A stretch of 64,000 nt of DNA, taken from Blattabacterium cuenoti BPAA. Its GTDB lineage: Bacteria; Bacteroidota; Bacteroidia; Flavobacteriales; Blattabacteriaceae. This document shows, one piece after another, positions 63,051-64,000 of the stretch. The position numbers and the translations under genes are program-made. Under the pieces are notes generated by a model. The model was given only the letters and a program-made list of their open reading frames with translations. It was not told where the DNA came from and did no database searches. How positions within the stretch are numbered: position 1 is the first letter of the stretch; every line of letters begins with the position of its first letter. The stretch lies in NCBI RefSeq assembly GCF_000348805.1, contig NC_020510.1, positions 248,001 to 312,000 of the forward strand, in the 5' to 3' direction.

Positions 63051-64000
63051 CTAAAAATACCTATTTTTTGAAATATGAAATATATCCTTTATCACGGATA
63101 AGTAGTCCAATTTTTCCCATGTGAAAAGTTCTACTTCTTGTTTTTTTTGATTCCCTTTTATATCTAAAAAAGACTTCTCTACTTTTTGTGGAGTTCTTCC
63201 CATATGTCCATATACAGATGTTTCTTCATACATTGGTTGACGCAATTTTAATCTTTTTTCTATAGCATAAGGACGTAAATCAAAAATTTTTTTTACATTC
63301 AACGCAATGTTTTCATTATCTATTTTTGATTTACCATAGGTATTGACGAAAATTTCTATGGGTTCTGCAATCCCTGCCGCATAAGAGATTTGAATCAGCA
63401 ATTCATCTGAAATCCCTGCTGCCACCAAGTTTTTGGCTATATGTCTAGCGGCATAAGCTCCAGATCTATCCATTTTAGATGGATCTTTTCCAGAAAAAGC
63501 TCCTCCTCCATGAGATCCCCTTCCTCCATAAGTATCTACTATAATTTTTCTTCCGGTAATACCAGTATCCCCATGAGGTCCTCCCGTAACGAATTTTCCT
63601 GTTGAATTAATGTAATATTTTGTTCTATCCGTAAATAATTTTTTTACATTTTTTATATTATTCATTACTCTTGGAATAAGAATCTTTTTAACATCATCAA
63701 CTATACGTTGATGCATTCTTTTTTTCGTATCAAATTCATCATGTTGAGTTGAAATGACAATAGCATGAATATGCACCGGAACATTGGCATCAGAATATTC
63801 TAAAGTTACTTGAGATTTTGCATCTGGACGTAAATAAGTCATTTTTTCTCCTTCATTTCTAAGATATGAAAGTTCCCTTAATATATGATGTGAAATGTTT
63901 AATGACAATGGCATATAATTCTCTGTTTCCTTTACAGCATATCCAAAAACAGAACATTGATCTCCAGAACCTTGTTCTTCTTTTTTTGATTTTTGAATTC
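63051..64000 (-). CDS. metK: S-adenosylmethionine synthetase (partial, N-terminus beyond right edge)
   Basis: Forms SAM from methionine and ATP. The frame continues past the ATG at 63914 to the window edge, so that ATG is internal. Upstream codons read EEQGSGDQCSVFGYA, the conserved GDQG-FGYA region, slightly altered. Then YMPLSLNISHHILREL, TYLRPDAKSQVTLEY, the phosphate loop GGPHGDTGITGRKIIVDTYGG and GGGAFSGKDPSKMDRSGAYAAR follow. About 316 of roughly 420 residues are in the window. Many methyltransferases of this window depend on its product. Confidence 0.95.
   Translation of the reverse strand, partial: IQKSKKEEQGSGDQCSVFGYAVKETENYMPLSLNISHHILRELSYLRNEGEKMTYLRPDAKSQVTLEYSDANVPVHIHAIVISTQHDEFDTKKRMHQRIVDDVKKILIPRVMNNIKNVKKLFTDRTKYYINSTGKFVTGGPHGDTGITGRKIIVDTYGGRGSHGGGAFSGKDPSKMDRSGAYAARHIAKNLVAAGISDELLIQISYAAGIAEPIEIFVNTYGKSKIDNENIALNVKKIFDLRPYAIEKRLKLRQPMYEETSVYGHMGRTPQKVEKSFLDIKGNQKKQEVELFTWEKLDYLSVIKDIFHISKNRYF

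Noticed and set aside
1-64000. CRISPR arrays, insertion sequences, prophage, integrases or rRNA genes
   Set aside because: I saw no spaced direct repeats, transposase-like proteins, terminal inverted repeats or rRNA-like sequence; all sizable frames belong to core genes.

Overview
The window is a stretch of chromosome from a very AT-rich, gene-dense, reduced bacterial genome. The gene content and several family-specific details point to the Bacteroidota (Flavobacteriales), and most likely to a cockroach endosymbiont of the Blattabacterium type. The clues are a transketolase split into two genes, a PitA-type transporter fused to a PhoU-like domain, the mevalonate enzyme MvaD, DnaG and Tgt without zinc ligands, TAnnTTTG promoter-like boxes, few Shine-Dalgarno sequences, no mobile elements, and a complete division/peptidoglycan cluster (which argues against still smaller symbionts such as Sulcia). 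The species assignment is inference from content, not from an rRNA or alignment.

Layout. 0-5 kb: truncated murI, rpsT with tRNA-Glu, an NlpC/P60 peptidase, aroA, a MazG-like protein and the two transketolase halves. 5-14.6 kb: smpB, an OmpA-family protein, tatC, ychF, an M42 aminopeptidase, dapF, degQ/htrA, an LptF/LptG permease and tgt. 14.6-30.5 kb: one long plus-strand run, the dcw cluster (rsmH, ftsL-like, ftsI, murE, mraY, murD, ftsW, murG, murC, ftsQ, ftsA, ftsZ) followed by hisS. 30.5-45.6 kb: pnuC, a phosphopantetheinyl transferase, mrp, a purine-nucleoside-phosphorylase relative, murB, two small membrane proteins, rlmB, pheS, a small conserved unknown, cvpA, a LuxE-like protein, the phosphate transporter, ruvA, der, trmD and argH. 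45.7-64 kb: gyrB, uppP, truB, rpsP, tRNA-Gln, a glutamate/dicarboxylate symporter, mvaD, tRNA-His, an aspartate aminotransferase, rsmG, an amidohydrolase, lysS, lipB, mtaB, ahpC, dnaG, rpe, fabI and truncated metK.

Function. The strongest theme is the cell envelope: meso-diaminopimelate peptidoglycan synthesis (murI, dapF, murB-E, mraY, murG, uppP, ftsI, ftsW) and the division ring (ftsQ, ftsA, ftsZ). Translation and RNA modification, amino-acid synthesis (aroA, dapF, argH, aspC) and a few transporters make up most of the rest.

The most notable observations are signs of genome erosion and its tolerance: murD broken by one missing A in an A9 tract inside an otherwise intact essential cluster; a trmD start codon displaced by a 5-bp tandem duplication so that a TTG must be used; a purine-nucleoside-phosphorylase-fold protein whose active-site residues are replaced; a perfect 32-bp palindrome inside a coding sequence; and convergent gene pairs that nearly all overlap at their stop codons, with a single recognisable intrinsic terminator in the window. 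I found no new multi-gene defence, mobile or biosynthetic system here.
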